Source: Cryomorphaceae bacterium (GTDB lineage: Bacteria > Bacteroidota > Bacteroidia > Flavobacteriales > Flavobacteriaceae). From it: a stretch of 64,000 nucleotides of DNA. Within the stretch, counting starts at the first letter, position 1. Every line of letters starts with the position of its first letter. Under the pieces are notes generated by a model. It saw only the letters and a program-made list of their open reading frames with translations, was not told where the DNA came from and ran no database searches. The DNA lies in assembly GCA_003331265.1 (NCBI GenBank), contig QOPV01000002.1, positions 36,703 to 100,702 of the forward strand. Direction: 5' to 3'. Position numbers and translations under genes: made by a program. Shown here piece after piece: positions 30,212-40,948 of the stretch.

Positions 30212-31603
30212 ATGTCGTCTCACTACGAATCACCAATTAGAAAACCTCTTGTTACGGGGAGCAAGTCATATCACGACGTATCAGTGGATATTTCTGCAGC
30301 TGTTGAAGGTAAAGCTAATAAACAATGGTGGATAGTTTTTTCTATTGCATTGACATTATTTTTATGGGGCTTAGGCTGTATGATATATACTATTTCTACT
30401 GGAATTGGTACTTGGGGATTAAACAAAACCGTTGGTTGGGCTTGGGATATTACAAATTTTGTTTGGTGGGTTGGAATTGGCCATGCAGGTACCTTAATTT
30501 CTGCTGTTTTACTACTATTTAGACAAAAATGGAGAATGGCGATTAATCGGTCTGCTGAAGCGATGACAATTTTTTCCGTTATTCAAGCTGGTTTATTTCC
30601 TTTAATTCACATGGGAAGACCATGGTTAGCATTTTGGACCTTACCTATTCCTAATGCTTATGGATCTTTATGGGTAAACTTTAATTCTCCGTTGCTATGG
30701 GATGTTTTTGCAATTTCTACTTATTTATCAGTCTCTTTAGTTTTTTGGTGGACAGGGCTTCTTCCAGATTTTGCAATGATTAGAGATAGGGCAGTTAAAC
30801 CTTTTCAAAAAAAGATATATAGTTTAGTAAGCTTTGGTTGGAGTGGAAGAGCAAAAGATTGGCAAAGGTTTGAGGAAGTTTCATTAGTTCTAGCAGGTTT
30901 GGCAACTCCTTTAGTACTTTCAGTACATACAATTGTATCGTTTGACTTTGCTACATCTGTAATTCCCGGATGGCATACGACAATTTTCCCACCATATTTT
31001 GTGGCAGGAGCTATATTCTCAGGTTTCGCAATGGTTAATACCTTATTAATCATTATGAGAAAGGTTTCGAATCTTGAAAATTATATTACTATTCAGCATA
31101 TTGAGTTAATGAATATTGTAATTATGATTACAGGATGTATTGTAGGAACTGCTTATATAACAGAGTTGTTTATAGCGTGGTATTCAGGAGTTGAATATGA
31201 ACAGTATGCTTTTTTAAATAGAGCAACTGGACCTTATTGGTGGGCTTACTGGTCAATGATGACTTGTAATGTTTTTTCTCCTCAATTTATGTGGATTAAA
31301 AAATTAAGAACTAGTATTATATTTTCTTTTATTATTTCAATTGTTGTGAATATAGGAATGTGGTTTGAGCGGTTTGTAATTATTGTGACTTCTCTTCACA
31401 GGGATTATTTACCTTCCTCTTGGACAATGTTTTCTCCAACTTTTGTAGATATTGGAATATTTTTAGGAACAATTGGCTTCTTTTTTGTTTTGTTTTTATT
31501 GTATTCTAGAACATTCCCAGTAATTGCTCAGGCAGAAGTTAAAACAATCTTAAAAACATCAGGTGATAATTATAAAAAATTAAGAGATCAAAATGGCAGA
31601 TAA
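30212..31603 (+). CDS. actC: alternative complex III subunit ActC (NrfD-like membrane protein)
   Basis: Polytopic; FVWWVGIGHAGTLISAVLLLFRQKWRMAINRSAEAMTIF. Confidence 0.95.
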   Translation: MSSHYESPIRKPLVTGSKSYHDVSVDISAAVEGKANKQWWIVFSIALTLFLWGLGCMIYTISTGIGTWGLNKTVGWAWDITNFVWWVGIGHAGTLISAVLLLFRQKWRMAINRSAEAMTIFSVIQAGLFPLIHMGRPWLAFWTLPIPNAYGSLWVNFNSPLLWDVFAISTYLSVSLVFWWTGLLPDFAMIRDRAVKPFQKKIYSLVSFGWSGRAKDWQRFEEVSLVLAGLATPLVLSVHTIVSFDFATSVIPGWHTTIFPPYFVAGAIFSGFAMVNTLLIIMRKVSNLENYITIQHIELMNIVIMITGCIVGTAYITELFIAWYSGVEYEQYAFLNRATGPYWWAYWSMMTCNVFSPQFMWIKKLRTSIIFSFIISIVVNIGMWFERFVIIVTSLHRDYLPSSWTMFSPTFVDIGIFLGTIGFFFVLFLLYSRTFPVIAQAEVKTILKTSGDNYKKLRDQNGR

Positions 31604-32132
31604 AATATTACATGCCGTATATGACGACGACGACAAACTCTTAGATGCTGTTAAGCAAATAAAAGCAGCTAATTATGAGATTGAAGAAGTATATACTCCA
31701 TTCCCTGTTCATGGTTTAGACAAAGCTATGGGTCTTAAAGAAACAAGATTAGCTATAACTGCCTTTATATATGGTTGCATAGGATTTTGTTTTGCAATAT
31801 GGATGATGAATCATATTATGATATTGGATTGGCCCCAAAATATTGGTGGGAAGCCTAGTTTTTCTTTCATAGAAAACATGCCATCTTTTGTTCCTATAAT
31901 GTTTGAATTAACCGTATTTTTTTCAGCTCACTTAATGGTAATTACATTTTATTTAAGAAGTAAATTATGGCCCTTTAAAGAAGCTGAAAATCCAATTCCT
32001 GAGACAACAGATGATAAGTTTTTAATTGTTGTTGAATTTAATGGGGATGAGAAAGATTTAAAAAAGCTAGTTCAGCAAACCGATGTAATGGATATTAAAG
32101 TACACATTAACAAAAAATCAAATCATGAATAG
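31593..32132 (+). CDS. actD: alternative complex III subunit ActD (DUF3341)
   Basis: YDDDDKLLDAVKQIKAANYEIEEVYTPFPVHGLDKAMG. Confidence 0.95.
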   Translation: MADKILHAVYDDDDKLLDAVKQIKAANYEIEEVYTPFPVHGLDKAMGLKETRLAITAFIYGCIGFCFAIWMMNHIMILDWPQNIGGKPSFSFIENMPSFVPIMFELTVFFSAHLMVITFYLRSKLWPFKEAENPIPETTDDKFLIVVEFNGDEKDLKKLVQQTDVMDIKVHINKKSNHE

Positions 32133-32676
32133 AAAATTGAATTTCATGGTTTTAATTGTTCTATGCCTTTTGATGGTATCATGTTTTGATCCATCTAAGC
32201 CAAACTATCAGTTTTTTCCCAATATGTATGAATCTGTAGGATATGGAACTTATGATGAGTCAGATGCATTCAATAATGGAATTGAAGCTCAACTTCCAGT
32301 TGAAGGTACTATTCCTAGAGGATGGGTTCCCTATGAATTTGAAGACACAAATGAAGGGTATGATTTAGCTAAAAACACTTTGTTTTCACCTTTATTGAAA
32401 AATGAAAAAAACCTAGCAAAAGGAAAAGAGCTTTATGCTGTTTACTGCGCAGTTTGTCATGGCTCAAAAGGAGATGGACAGGGGATTTTAATGACTAGAG
32501 AAAAGTTTTTAGGAATACCTAGTTATGCTGACAGAGATATTACTGATGGGAGTATATATCACGTATTGATGTATGGAAAAAATTTAATGGGATCCCATGC
32601 AAGTCAAGTTGACTCAAAAGAAAGATGGCAAATATCCCAGTATGTTTTAAGTTTAAGAGAGAAGTTGGTTAAATAA
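32125..32676 (+). CDS. actE: alternative complex III subunit ActE (monoheme cytochrome c lipoprotein)
   Basis: Lipobox LMVSC; MYESVGYGTYDE; GKELYAVYCAVCHGSKGDGQG. Confidence 0.93.
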   Translation: MNRKLNFMVLIVLCLLMVSCFDPSKPNYQFFPNMYESVGYGTYDESDAFNNGIEAQLPVEGTIPRGWVPYEFEDTNEGYDLAKNTLFSPLLKNEKNLAKGKELYAVYCAVCHGSKGDGQGILMTREKFLGIPSYADRDITDGSIYHVLMYGKNLMGSHASQVDSKERWQISQYVLSLREKLVK

Positions 32677-32701
32677 ATAGTTTTAATATTAGAATAGATT
32701 A

Positions 32702-34081
32702 ATGTATACAGTAACAAAAAATATAAAAATATTTTCCTTTACTCTAATGGCAATTGGTTTTATTGGTCTTTTTTATGGGTTTTATACAGCACCACACTCT
32801 ATTGAGGAGTCCAATGCAATAGTAGCTTCTTATGGAGATCACGGGCATAGTTCTGATCATGGAAGTGACCCTGATCATCAAAATAATTCTAATCATAAAA
32901 AGGAAACTCACAGTTCTAGTCATGACAACAGTGTAGATCATAAAGAGAATTCTCATGAGTATGAAGAACACGAAGTTTCTCACGAAGAGCATGTTTACCA
33001 TCAATTAAGTAACAGACCTTGGTCAGCTTTATATGTTGCTGCCTTATTTTTCTTTTTGATTTCATTGGGAACTTTAGCATTTTATGCAATTCAACGGGCA
33101 TCACAAGCTGGATGGTCCCCTATACTTTTTAGAGTCATGGAAGGAATAACAGGATATCTTTTGCCAGGCTCAATTATTGTATTTGTAATTTTAGTTCTTT
33201 GCACAATGCATTTAAATCATGTATTTGTTTGGATGGACCCAGAAGTTGTAGCACACGATAAAATAATCCAAGCAAAGTCAGGGTATTTGAATTCTAAATT
33301 TTTTCTAGGTAGAGCAATATTCTACATATTAGGATGGAACTTATATAGGTTTTTTTCCAGAAAACTTTCGCTAGCTCAAGATAAAGCAAAGGATATTTCT
33401 AATCATAAAAAAAACTTTCAGCTTTCAGCTGGATTTTTAGCTTTTTTTATAGTTACTGAATCTATGATGTCATGGGATTGGATTATGTCAGTTGACCCTC
33501 ACTGGTTTAGTACTCTTTTTGGTTGGTATGTTTTTGCAAGCATGTTTGTTTCAGGAATAACTACTATTGCCCTTGTAACGATATATTTAAAATCTAAAGG
33601 ATATTTAGAAAAAGTGAATAATAATCATATGCATGATTTAGCTAAATTTATGTTTGGAGTGAGTGTGTTTTGGGCCTATCTTTGGTTTTCTCAATTTATG
33701 CTAATATGGTATGCAAATATCCCAGAAGAGGTAACGTATTTTGTCACAAGAATAGAAGACTACCCTGTACCTTTTTGGGGTATGTTAGTTACCAACTTAA
33801 TTTTTCCATTTTTTGTACTAATGAATAGTGACTACAAGAGAATTAATTGGCTTATTGTTATGACAGGATTAGTTATTTTATTTGGTCATTATTTGGATTT
33901 TTACAATATGATAATGCCTGCTACTGTTGGTGATCAATGGTATATCGGAATACCAGAAATTGGAGGAATAATGTTTTTTGCTGGGTTATTTATATATATT
34001 GTTTTTAGTACAATTTCTAAAGTCTCTTTAGAACCCAGTGGAGATCCTTTGTTTAAAGAAAGTGAAAAATTTGTTTATTAA
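32702..34081 (+). CDS. actF: alternative complex III subunit ActF with His-rich insert
   Basis: Polytopic, MMSWDWIMSVDPHWFSTLFGWYVFA; His-rich segment near N-terminus. Confidence 0.93.
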   Translation: MYTVTKNIKIFSFTLMAIGFIGLFYGFYTAPHSIEESNAIVASYGDHGHSSDHGSDPDHQNNSNHKKETHSSSHDNSVDHKENSHEYEEHEVSHEEHVYHQLSNRPWSALYVAALFFFLISLGTLAFYAIQRASQAGWSPILFRVMEGITGYLLPGSIIVFVILVLCTMHLNHVFVWMDPEVVAHDKIIQAKSGYLNSKFFLGRAIFYILGWNLYRFFSRKLSLAQDKAKDISNHKKNFQLSAGFLAFFIVTESMMSWDWIMSVDPHWFSTLFGWYVFASMFVSGITTIALVTIYLKSKGYLEKVNNNHMHDLAKFMFGVSVFWAYLWFSQFMLIWYANIPEEVTYFVTRIEDYPVPFWGMLVTNLIFPFFVLMNSDYKRINWLIVMTGLVILFGHYLDFYNMIMPATVGDQWYIGIPEIGGIMFFAGLFIYIVFSTISKVSLEPSGDPLFKESEKFVY

Positions 34082-34090
34082 ATATTTGAG

Positions 34091-35173
34091 ATGATAGGAT
34101 TGTTAACAGGTACTGTATTACTTTTAATGGGAATTGCTATTTGGCAGATTAATAAGATTTATCAATTAATTCAAAATAATTTAAGCGGAAAAAAAGATGA
34201 TTCTCAAATAGCAAATGAAAAAGATAACGACATTCAAGGAAAGTTAATGTTCGCTTTTCTAGTATTTATTTATGTTGTTACAATATACTGTTTTTGGGCT
34301 TATTCAAAGGTGCTTTTGCCAGAAGCAGCTTCAGAACATGGTGTCCCTTATGATCGACTTTTATGGATTTCTTTTGCTATTATATTATTTGCCCAAACAA
34401 TTACTCAGGCATTATTACATTACTTTGCTTTTAAGTACAGAGGGATTAATAATAGAAAAGCATTCTTTTTTACTCACGATAATAATTTGGAGCTTATTTG
34501 GACAGTAATTCCTGCAATAGTATTTTTTATTCTAATTATTTACGGTATGCTTACCTGGTCAAACATTATGAATTTCAATGATCAAGATGAAGATGCAATA
34601 GTAATTGAATTGTATGCTCAACAATGGAATTGGAAAGCAAGATATGCAGGACAGGATAATGTACTTGGTGATGCTAATGTTAGATTTTTAAACGATTTTG
34701 ATGGAAGAAATACTGTTGGTATTGATTCTTCTGACCCTAATGGATGGGATGATATAGTTGTAACACAAGAATTTCATATTCCAGTAAATCGAAAGATTAT
34801 ATTTAAAATGAGATCTCAAGATGTCTTACATTCAGCATATATGCCTCATTTTCGAGCACAAATGAATTGTGTTCCAGGAATGATAACAGAGTTTTCTTTC
34901 ACACCAACTAAAACTACAGCTGATATGAGGATGAATTCAGATGTAGTAGCTAAAGTGGATAGAATTAATAAAATTAGATATGATAAAAGTCAAGAATTAA
35001 TTGCGAAAGGTGAAGAAAGTCTAGACCCTTATCAATTTGATTATTTATTACTTTGTGCTAAAATTTGTGGAAGTTCGCATTATAATATGCAAATGAAAAT
35101 TGTCGTAGAATCTGAGAAAGATTATAATAAATGGATATCAAGCCAAGAAGCTTTTTCCTCAATTATGCAGTAA
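34091..35173 (+). CDS. coxB: cytochrome c oxidase subunit II
   Basis: NNLELIWTVIPAIVFFILI; CuA ligands CAKICGSSHYNMQMKI. Confidence 0.95.
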   Translation: MIGLLTGTVLLLMGIAIWQINKIYQLIQNNLSGKKDDSQIANEKDNDIQGKLMFAFLVFIYVVTIYCFWAYSKVLLPEAASEHGVPYDRLLWISFAIILFAQTITQALLHYFAFKYRGINNRKAFFFTHDNNLELIWTVIPAIVFFILIIYGMLTWSNIMNFNDQDEDAIVIELYAQQWNWKARYAGQDNVLGDANVRFLNDFDGRNTVGIDSSDPNGWDDIVVTQEFHIPVNRKIIFKMRSQDVLHSAYMPHFRAQMNCVPGMITEFSFTPTKTTADMRMNSDVVAKVDRINKIRYDKSQELIAKGEESLDPYQFDYLLLCAKICGSSHYNMQMKIVVESEKDYNKWISSQEAFSSIMQ

Positions 35174-35198
35174 ATAGATTTTTAAAATATTATTAAAA

Positions 35199-37058
35199 AT
35201 GAAAGGTAAAAAAGAAAACAGTCCAAGAATCAGAGTTAAAATGGAATCAACTGAATTTGGAGATTTACTTAGTGAAGATAAAAATGCTGGAGATTTTCAT
35301 CAAGATCACCATCACAAAGATACCTTTATTACAAAATACATTTTTAGTCAAGATCATAAAATGATAGCCAAGCAGTACTTAATAACTGGCGTTCTGTTTA
35401 TGGGTTTCATTGGAATTGCATTATCATTATTATTTAGATTACAGCTTGCTTGGCCTGAAGAATCATTTGCTGTTTTCGATATTTTTTTAGGCAAATGGGC
35501 ACCTGAGGGAGTAATGGATCCTAATATATATTTGGCTTTAGTTACTATTCATGGTACAATAATGGTATTTTTTGTATTGACGGCAGGACTTAGTGGAACC
35601 TTCAGTAATTTATTAATTCCTTTACAAATTGGGGCAAGAGATATGGCTTCAGGGTTTCTAAATATGGTATCTTTTTGGCTTTTCTTCCTTTCAAGTGCAA
35701 TTATGATTGCGTCTTTATTTGTTGAAGCTGGCCCAGCAGCTGCAGGCTGGACTGTATACCCACCTTTAAGTGCTCTTCCTCAGGCTCAACCTGGATCTGG
35801 GATGGGTATGACTCTATGGTTGATCTCAATGGCAATTTTTGTAGCTTCCTCTTTATTAGGATCATTAAACTATATAGTAACAGTTATTAATTTAAGGACA
35901 AAAGGAATGTCATTATTTAGATTGCCATTAACTATTTGGGCGTTTTTTGTTACAGCTATAATTGGGGTAATTTCTTTCCCGGTTTTATTATCAGCTGCTT
36001 TACTTCTAATTATGGATAGAAGTTTTGGGACGTCTTTCTTTTTATCTGATATTTTTGTTCAAGGAGAAGTTTTACATTACCAGGGAGGTTCTCCAGTTTT
36101 ATTTGAACATCTTTTTTGGTTTTTAGGTCACCCTGAGGTTTATATAGTATTATTGCCTGCCCTAGGAATAACCTCTGAGATTATTGCTACAAACTCTAGA
36201 AAGCCAATTTTTGGATATAGAGCTATGGTTGCCTCTATTTTGGCAATAGCATTTTTATCTACCGTTGTGTGGGGGCACCATATGTTTATTTCAGGAATGA
36301 ATCCTTTCTTAGGTTCAGTATTTACTTTTACTACACTTTTGATTGCGATCCCCTCGGCTGTTAAGGCTTTTAATTACATAACAACCCTTTGGAAAGGAAA
36401 TCTACAATTTAATCCAGGTATGCTTTTTTCAATAGGTTTAGTATCTACTTTCATCACAGGTGGATTAACTGGAATTATTTTAGGTGATAGTACTTTGGAC
36501 ATTAATATTCATGATACATATTTTGTAGTAGCACACTTTCATTTAGTAATGGGGATTTCTGCACTATATGGATTATTTGCTGGAGTATATCATTGGTTTC
36601 CTAAATTATTTGGAAGAATGATGAATAAAAACCAAGGTTATATTCATTTTTGGGTCACTGCAATTTCTGCTTATGGGGTATTCTTTCCTATGCATTTTGT
36701 TGGTATGGCTGGTCTTCCAAGAAGGTATTATACAAATACAGCATTTCCATATTTTGATGATCTAGCTGATATTAATGTTATTATCACTCTCTTTGCTTTG
36801 TTAGCAGGAGCCGCACAATTAGTTTTTTTATATAATTTCATTCATAGTATGTTTTTTGGTAAAAAAGCTGAGCAAAATCCTTGGCGATCGACCACTTTGG
36901 AATGGACTGCACCAGTCGAACATATGCATGGAAATTGGCCAGGAGAAATCCCTCACGTATACAGATGGGCTTACGATTACAGTAAACCAGGTCAAGATGA
37001 TGATTTTGTTCCCCAAACAATTCCTATTGGAAAAGATGAGGAAATTACTGAACATTAA
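35199..37058 (+). CDS. coxA: cytochrome c oxidase subunit I
   Basis: HGTIMVFFVLTAGLSGTFSNLLIPLQIGARDMA; FWFLGHPEVYIVLLPALG; VWGHHMFISGMNP; HDTYFVVAHFHLVM. Confidence 0.97.
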   Translation: MKGKKENSPRIRVKMESTEFGDLLSEDKNAGDFHQDHHHKDTFITKYIFSQDHKMIAKQYLITGVLFMGFIGIALSLLFRLQLAWPEESFAVFDIFLGKWAPEGVMDPNIYLALVTIHGTIMVFFVLTAGLSGTFSNLLIPLQIGARDMASGFLNMVSFWLFFLSSAIMIASLFVEAGPAAAGWTVYPPLSALPQAQPGSGMGMTLWLISMAIFVASSLLGSLNYIVTVINLRTKGMSLFRLPLTIWAFFVTAIIGVISFPVLLSAALLLIMDRSFGTSFFLSDIFVQGEVLHYQGGSPVLFEHLFWFLGHPEVYIVLLPALGITSEIIATNSRKPIFGYRAMVASILAIAFLSTVVWGHHMFISGMNPFLGSVFTFTTLLIAIPSAVKAFNYITTLWKGNLQFNPGMLFSIGLVSTFITGGLTGIILGDSTLDINIHDTYFVVAHFHLVMGISALYGLFAGVYHWFPKLFGRMMNKNQGYIHFWVTAISAYGVFFPMHFVGMAGLPRRYYTNTAFPYFDDLADINVIITLFALLAGAAQLVFLYNFIHSMFFGKKAEQNPWRSTTLEWTAPVEHMHGNWPGEIPHVYRWAYDYSKPGQDDDFVPQTIPIGKDEEITEH

Positions 37059-37100
37059 AATCACGATTTTTTTTTTGTAAATAAGGGTTTGCTTTTTGCT

Positions 37101-37108
37101 TATCTTTG
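37101..37108 (+). promoter_or_regulatory. -7 box TATCTTTG upstream of ruvB
   Basis: Exact TAnnTTTG; TTTG at 37074-37077 (23-nt spacer). Confidence 0.5.
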
Positions 37109-37113
37109 ATTTA

Positions 37114-38136
37114 ATGAATGAAAATTTAGACCCAACAGATTCCAATTTTACGAACGAAGAAGTTGAACTAGACAAAGCTCTCAGACCATTGAGTTTTGAT
37201 GATTTTGCTGGTCAAAATCAAATTTTAGATAATTTAAGAATTTTTGTCCAAGCGTGTAATCAAAGATCAGACGCTTTGGATCATACTTTATTTCACGGCC
37301 CACCTGGGCTTGGAAAAACTACTTTAGCCCACATTGTTGCTAACGAATTAGGTGTTAATCTGAAAGTAACCTCAGGTCCAGTTTTGGATAAACCTGGCGA
37401 CTTAGCGGGGTTATTAACAAATCTAGAGCCAAGAGATGTTCTTTTTATTGATGAAATACACAGATTAAGCCCAATTGTCGAGGAGTATTTATATTCTGCA
37501 ATGGAAGATTATAAGATTGATATTATGATAGAGTCTGGCCCGAACGCTAGAACAGTTCAAATTAACTTAAATCCTTTTACCTTAATTGGGGCAACAACAA
37601 GATCTGGTCTGCTAACTGCTCCAATGAGAGCTAGGTTTGGGATTAATAGTAGGTTAGAATATTATAAAACTGAACTTCTTTCTTCAATAGTTGAAAGAAG
37701 TTCAGATATTTTAGATATCAATATTGATAATGAAGCAGCAATTGAGATTGCAGGAAGAAGTAGAGGAACACCAAGAATTTCTAATTCTTTGCTAAGACGA
37801 GTTAGAGATTTTGCCCAAATTAAAGGAAATGGTGATATTGATTTAGAAATTACAAGGTTTGCTTTAAAGTCATTAAATGTAGATAAGCATGGACTTGATG
37901 AAATGGACAATAAAATTTTAACGACACTAATTGATAAATTCAAAGGGGGCCCTGTTGGAATTAATACACTTTCCACTGCTGTTTCGGAAAGCTCAGAAAC
38001 ATTGGAGGAGGTATATGAGCCCTTTTTAATTCAGCAAGGTTTTATATTAAGGACACCAAGAGGAAGAGAAGTTACTAAGTTGGCTTACGATCATTTGGGT
38101 AAAAAAAAATCAAATGAGCAAGATCAGTTATTTTAA
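37114..38136 (+). CDS. ruvB: Holliday junction branch migration helicase RuvB (ORF caller start 37096; ATG 37114 preferred)
   Basis: [25 protein letters not shown]...[20 protein letters not shown]...[22 protein letters not shown]...[19 protein letters not shown]. Confidence 0.97.
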   Translation: MNENLDPTDSNFTNEEVELDKALRPLSFDDFAGQNQILDNLRIFVQACNQRSDALDHTLFHGPPGLGKTTLAHIVANELGVNLKVTSGPVLDKPGDLAGLLTNLEPRDVLFIDEIHRLSPIVEEYLYSAMEDYKIDIMIESGPNARTVQINLNPFTLIGATTRSGLLTAPMRARFGINSRLEYYKTELLSSIVERSSDILDINIDNEAAIEIAGRSRGTPRISNSLLRRVRDFAQIKGNGDIDLEITRFALKSLNVDKHGLDEMDNKILTTLIDKFKGGPVGINTLSTAVSESSETLEEVYEPFLIQQGFILRTPRGREVTKLAYDHLGKKKSNEQDQLF

Positions 38137-38153
38137 ATATAAATTAAAAAAAT

Positions 38154-39410
38154 ATGCTTTATATAATTAGATTTCACAGGTTATTTTATGATTTTTTGAT
38201 TGACTTGAAATTATCTGTGTTCTATGCAGAAATTTTGAATTTATTGTTTTTAACACTAATTGTATGTCTTTCAATTGTAATTATAAATTTTTTTTCAAAG
38301 AAAATCATTTCTAGGTTCTTTAAAAGTTTGTCAAATAATACTAAAACAAATTTTGACGATTATTTAGTGGAAAACAACACACCAGTTTATATTTCTAAAC
38401 TAGTTCCACTATTTTTTCTCTACTGGATTATTCCATTTTTATTTTTTGATTTTGAGACACTTTCAGTTTATGCATTTCTTGCACTGGAGATATATCTTGT
38501 TTTTTTAGTAGTATGGATAATAAGAAGTTTTTTAAGATCATTTAAGTCTTTTCTAAAAACAGTAGATTCCTTAAAGGACAAACCCATAGAAAGTTTTGTT
38601 CAGGTAATTTTAATTTTTGTTTGGTTTGTTGCTATTTTAAATATCTTTTCCATTATTACAGGTAAAGAAATAACAACTTTTCTCGCAGCTATGGGAGCTC
38701 TTTCAGCTGTAATTTTACTAATTTTTAAAGACACCATTTTAGGTTTTGTGGCAAGTATTCAACTAAGCACCAATGATCTAATTAGAATTGGAGATTGGAT
38801 TAGTATGGAGCAATATGGAGCAGACGGGGACGTCATAGAGATTAATCTAAATTCTGTTAAAATCCAAAACTTTGATAAAACAATCACCACTATTCCCACT
38901 TATAAACTTATTTCTGACTCATTTAAAAATTGGCGGGGGATGAGTGAATCAGATGGCAGGAGAATAAAGAGGTCACTTTTAATAAAAGGATCCTCAATTA
39001 AATTTATGAATAACAATGAGTTGAAAGAATTAAAAAAAATTAAATTAATTCAAGAATTTATTAAAGTCAGAGAGAAAGAAATAGACATTTACAATTCTAA
39101 GTTAGAAATTGACAAGTCTGTTCTAGTAAATGGGAGGAATTTGACAAACCTTGGTCTTTTTAGAAATTATATCGAAAAATATTTAGACAATGCTGAATTT
39201 ATTAATAACGAAATGACGGTTATGTGTAGGCAATTGTCACCTACATCACAAGGGATTCCTTTAGAAATTTATGCTTTTAGTAAAAATAAAGAATGGAAAG
39301 ATTATGAGCATATTATGTCTGATATTTTTGATCATTTATTAGCCTCACTAAAGACTTTTCAACTTGAATTATTTGAACTTCCCTCTTCTTTAAATAAATC
39401 AAATGATTAG
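38154..39410 (+). CDS. MscS-family mechanosensitive ion channel
   Basis: ALSAVILLIFKDTILGFVASIQLSTNDLIRIGDWISMEQYGADGDVIEINLNSVKIQNFDKTITTIPTYKLI. Confidence 0.92.
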   Translation: MLYIIRFHRLFYDFLIDLKLSVFYAEILNLLFLTLIVCLSIVIINFFSKKIISRFFKSLSNNTKTNFDDYLVENNTPVYISKLVPLFFLYWIIPFLFFDFETLSVYAFLALEIYLVFLVVWIIRSFLRSFKSFLKTVDSLKDKPIESFVQVILIFVWFVAILNIFSIITGKEITTFLAAMGALSAVILLIFKDTILGFVASIQLSTNDLIRIGDWISMEQYGADGDVIEINLNSVKIQNFDKTITTIPTYKLISDSFKNWRGMSESDGRRIKRSLLIKGSSIKFMNNNELKELKKIKLIQEFIKVREKEIDIYNSKLEIDKSVLVNGRNLTNLGLFRNYIEKYLDNAEFINNEMTVMCRQLSPTSQGIPLEIYAFSKNKEWKDYEHIMSDIFDHLLASLKTFQLELFELPSSLNKSND

Positions 39411-39906
39411 AAAGAACCTATACTTGATTATTCTTTTATGTAGTTTTTTTTCTTATACTCAAACCGAAAACTGTACCTCAATTTATTTAATAAGGCATGC
39501 AGAAAAAATTAGAGATAACTCCGAAAATAAAAACCCTCATTTAAATAAAAAAGGAATTTTAAGGGCTCACAGGTGGAAGAATATTTTCAAGCATATTGAG
39601 TTTGATAAAATATTTTCAACAGATTTATTTAGAACTTTAGAAACAGCTAAACCCATTTCAGAACATAATGGTTTAAAAATCATTACATATACTCCTTCAA
39701 AAATATATTATGAAAATTTCATAAAAAATAATGAAGGAAAGACAATTTTTGTAGTAGGTCACAGTAATACAACACCAGCTTTTGTTAATGCATTAATCGA
39801 AAAGAAACTTTATAGTGACATAAAGGATGATAACAATGGCAACCTGTATTATGTAAATAAGTGCGATGATAGTCCAGCAAACCATGTGCTTTATTTTATA
39901 AATTAA
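39403..39906 (+). CDS. secreted histidine phosphatase (phosphoglycerate mutase/SixA-like)
   Basis: SIYLIRHAEKIRD (RHG-type motif), FSTDLFRTLETAKPI, VVGHSNTTPAFVNAL. Confidence 0.88.
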   Translation: MIRKNLYLIILLCSFFSYTQTENCTSIYLIRHAEKIRDNSENKNPHLNKKGILRAHRWKNIFKHIEFDKIFSTDLFRTLETAKPISEHNGLKIITYTPSKIYYENFIKNNEGKTIFVVGHSNTTPAFVNALIEKKLYSDIKDDNNGNLYYVNKCDDSPANHVLYFIN

Positions 39907-39907
39907 A

Positions 39908-40909
39908 ATGAATTTTATAGAAATTCCCAAAGTCGAATTACATATACACTTAGACTGTTCTTTGAGTTTCGATGTAGTAAAAAAAATTAATCCAAATATT
40001 ACAAAACCTCAATTTATAGATCAATTTATAGGGATTAAATGTAACTCTTTAAAAGATTACATTAAATGTGCTGATAGAGCAGTTGAATTAATGCAAACAA
40101 AAAAAGAGCTTGAGCTTGTTACTTCTGACCTTTTCAAGCAACTAAAAGAAGATAATGTAATATATGCAGAGATTAGATTTGCTCCTTTACTTCATCTTGA
40201 TAAAGGGCTATCCTCTCATGAGGTTGTTAAAATTATCAGTCAAATAACTAAAAAAGAATCTAGTAAAACCGGGATTGATGCTGGTCTAATTCTTTGTACC
40301 CTGAGACATTATTCTGAGCAGCAGTCTATGGAAACAGTTAATTTGGCAAATGATTTTAAAGGCTCTAATGTAATTGGTTTTGATCTTGCAGCAGATGAGG
40401 GAGGTTATCCAATAAAAAATCATATTAAAGCCTTTAAGTTTGCAAATGATAACAATATTAATGGTACTGCTCACGCTGGTGAAGCACTGGGACCAGAAAG
40501 TATTAATGAAACTTTAGATCAATTAAAACCAAAAAGAATAGGACATGGTGTTAGAAGTTTCGAAGATTCTGGCTTGATTGAAAGATTAAAACAAGAAAAC
40601 ATTCATTTAGAAATTTGTCCAACAAGTAATATTGTAACTAAAGTTTATAAGGATTATTTAAGTCATCCAATTGATGAACTTTATAAAAAAGGACTTTCTA
40701 TTAGTATAAGTTCAGATGGAAGGACAATTTCAGATACTAATCTAAATAAAGAATACCTTCTTTTATCAAAATATTTTCATTGGAACAATAAACATTTTTT
40801 TGATTGTAATGTTAATGCAATAAATGCTTCATTTGCTAGTGAAGAAATTAAAACTAAAGTATTAGAAACTTTGAACTCACAGTCCAAAGCTTTTAACTAT
40901 GGTTCATAA
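39908..40909 (+). CDS. add: adenosine deaminase
   Basis: IPKVELHIHLDCSLSF; IYAEIRFAPLLH; TAHAGEALGPESI; RIGHGVRSFED; EICPTSN; SISSDGRTISDTNL. Confidence 0.92.
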   Translation: MNFIEIPKVELHIHLDCSLSFDVVKKINPNITKPQFIDQFIGIKCNSLKDYIKCADRAVELMQTKKELELVTSDLFKQLKEDNVIYAEIRFAPLLHLDKGLSSHEVVKIISQITKKESSKTGIDAGLILCTLRHYSEQQSMETVNLANDFKGSNVIGFDLAADEGGYPIKNHIKAFKFANDNNINGTAHAGEALGPESINETLDQLKPKRIGHGVRSFEDSGLIERLKQENIHLEICPTSNIVTKVYKDYLSHPIDELYKKGLSISISSDGRTISDTNLNKEYLLLSKYFHWNNKHFFDCNVNAINASFASEEIKTKVLETLNSQSKAFNYGS

Positions 40910-40948
40910 GAATTTCTGATAAAAATCTACTCTTTTTATTACATAATT

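Noticed and set aside
32744-33104. Two minus-strand ORFs overlapping the ActF His-rich region
   Set aside because: Shadow translations of the CAT/GAT-rich His-Asp segment.
36828-37175. Cluster of small ORFs on both strands at the coxA/ruvB junction
   Set aside because: Overlap coxA 3' end and ruvB start out of frame; no domain support.
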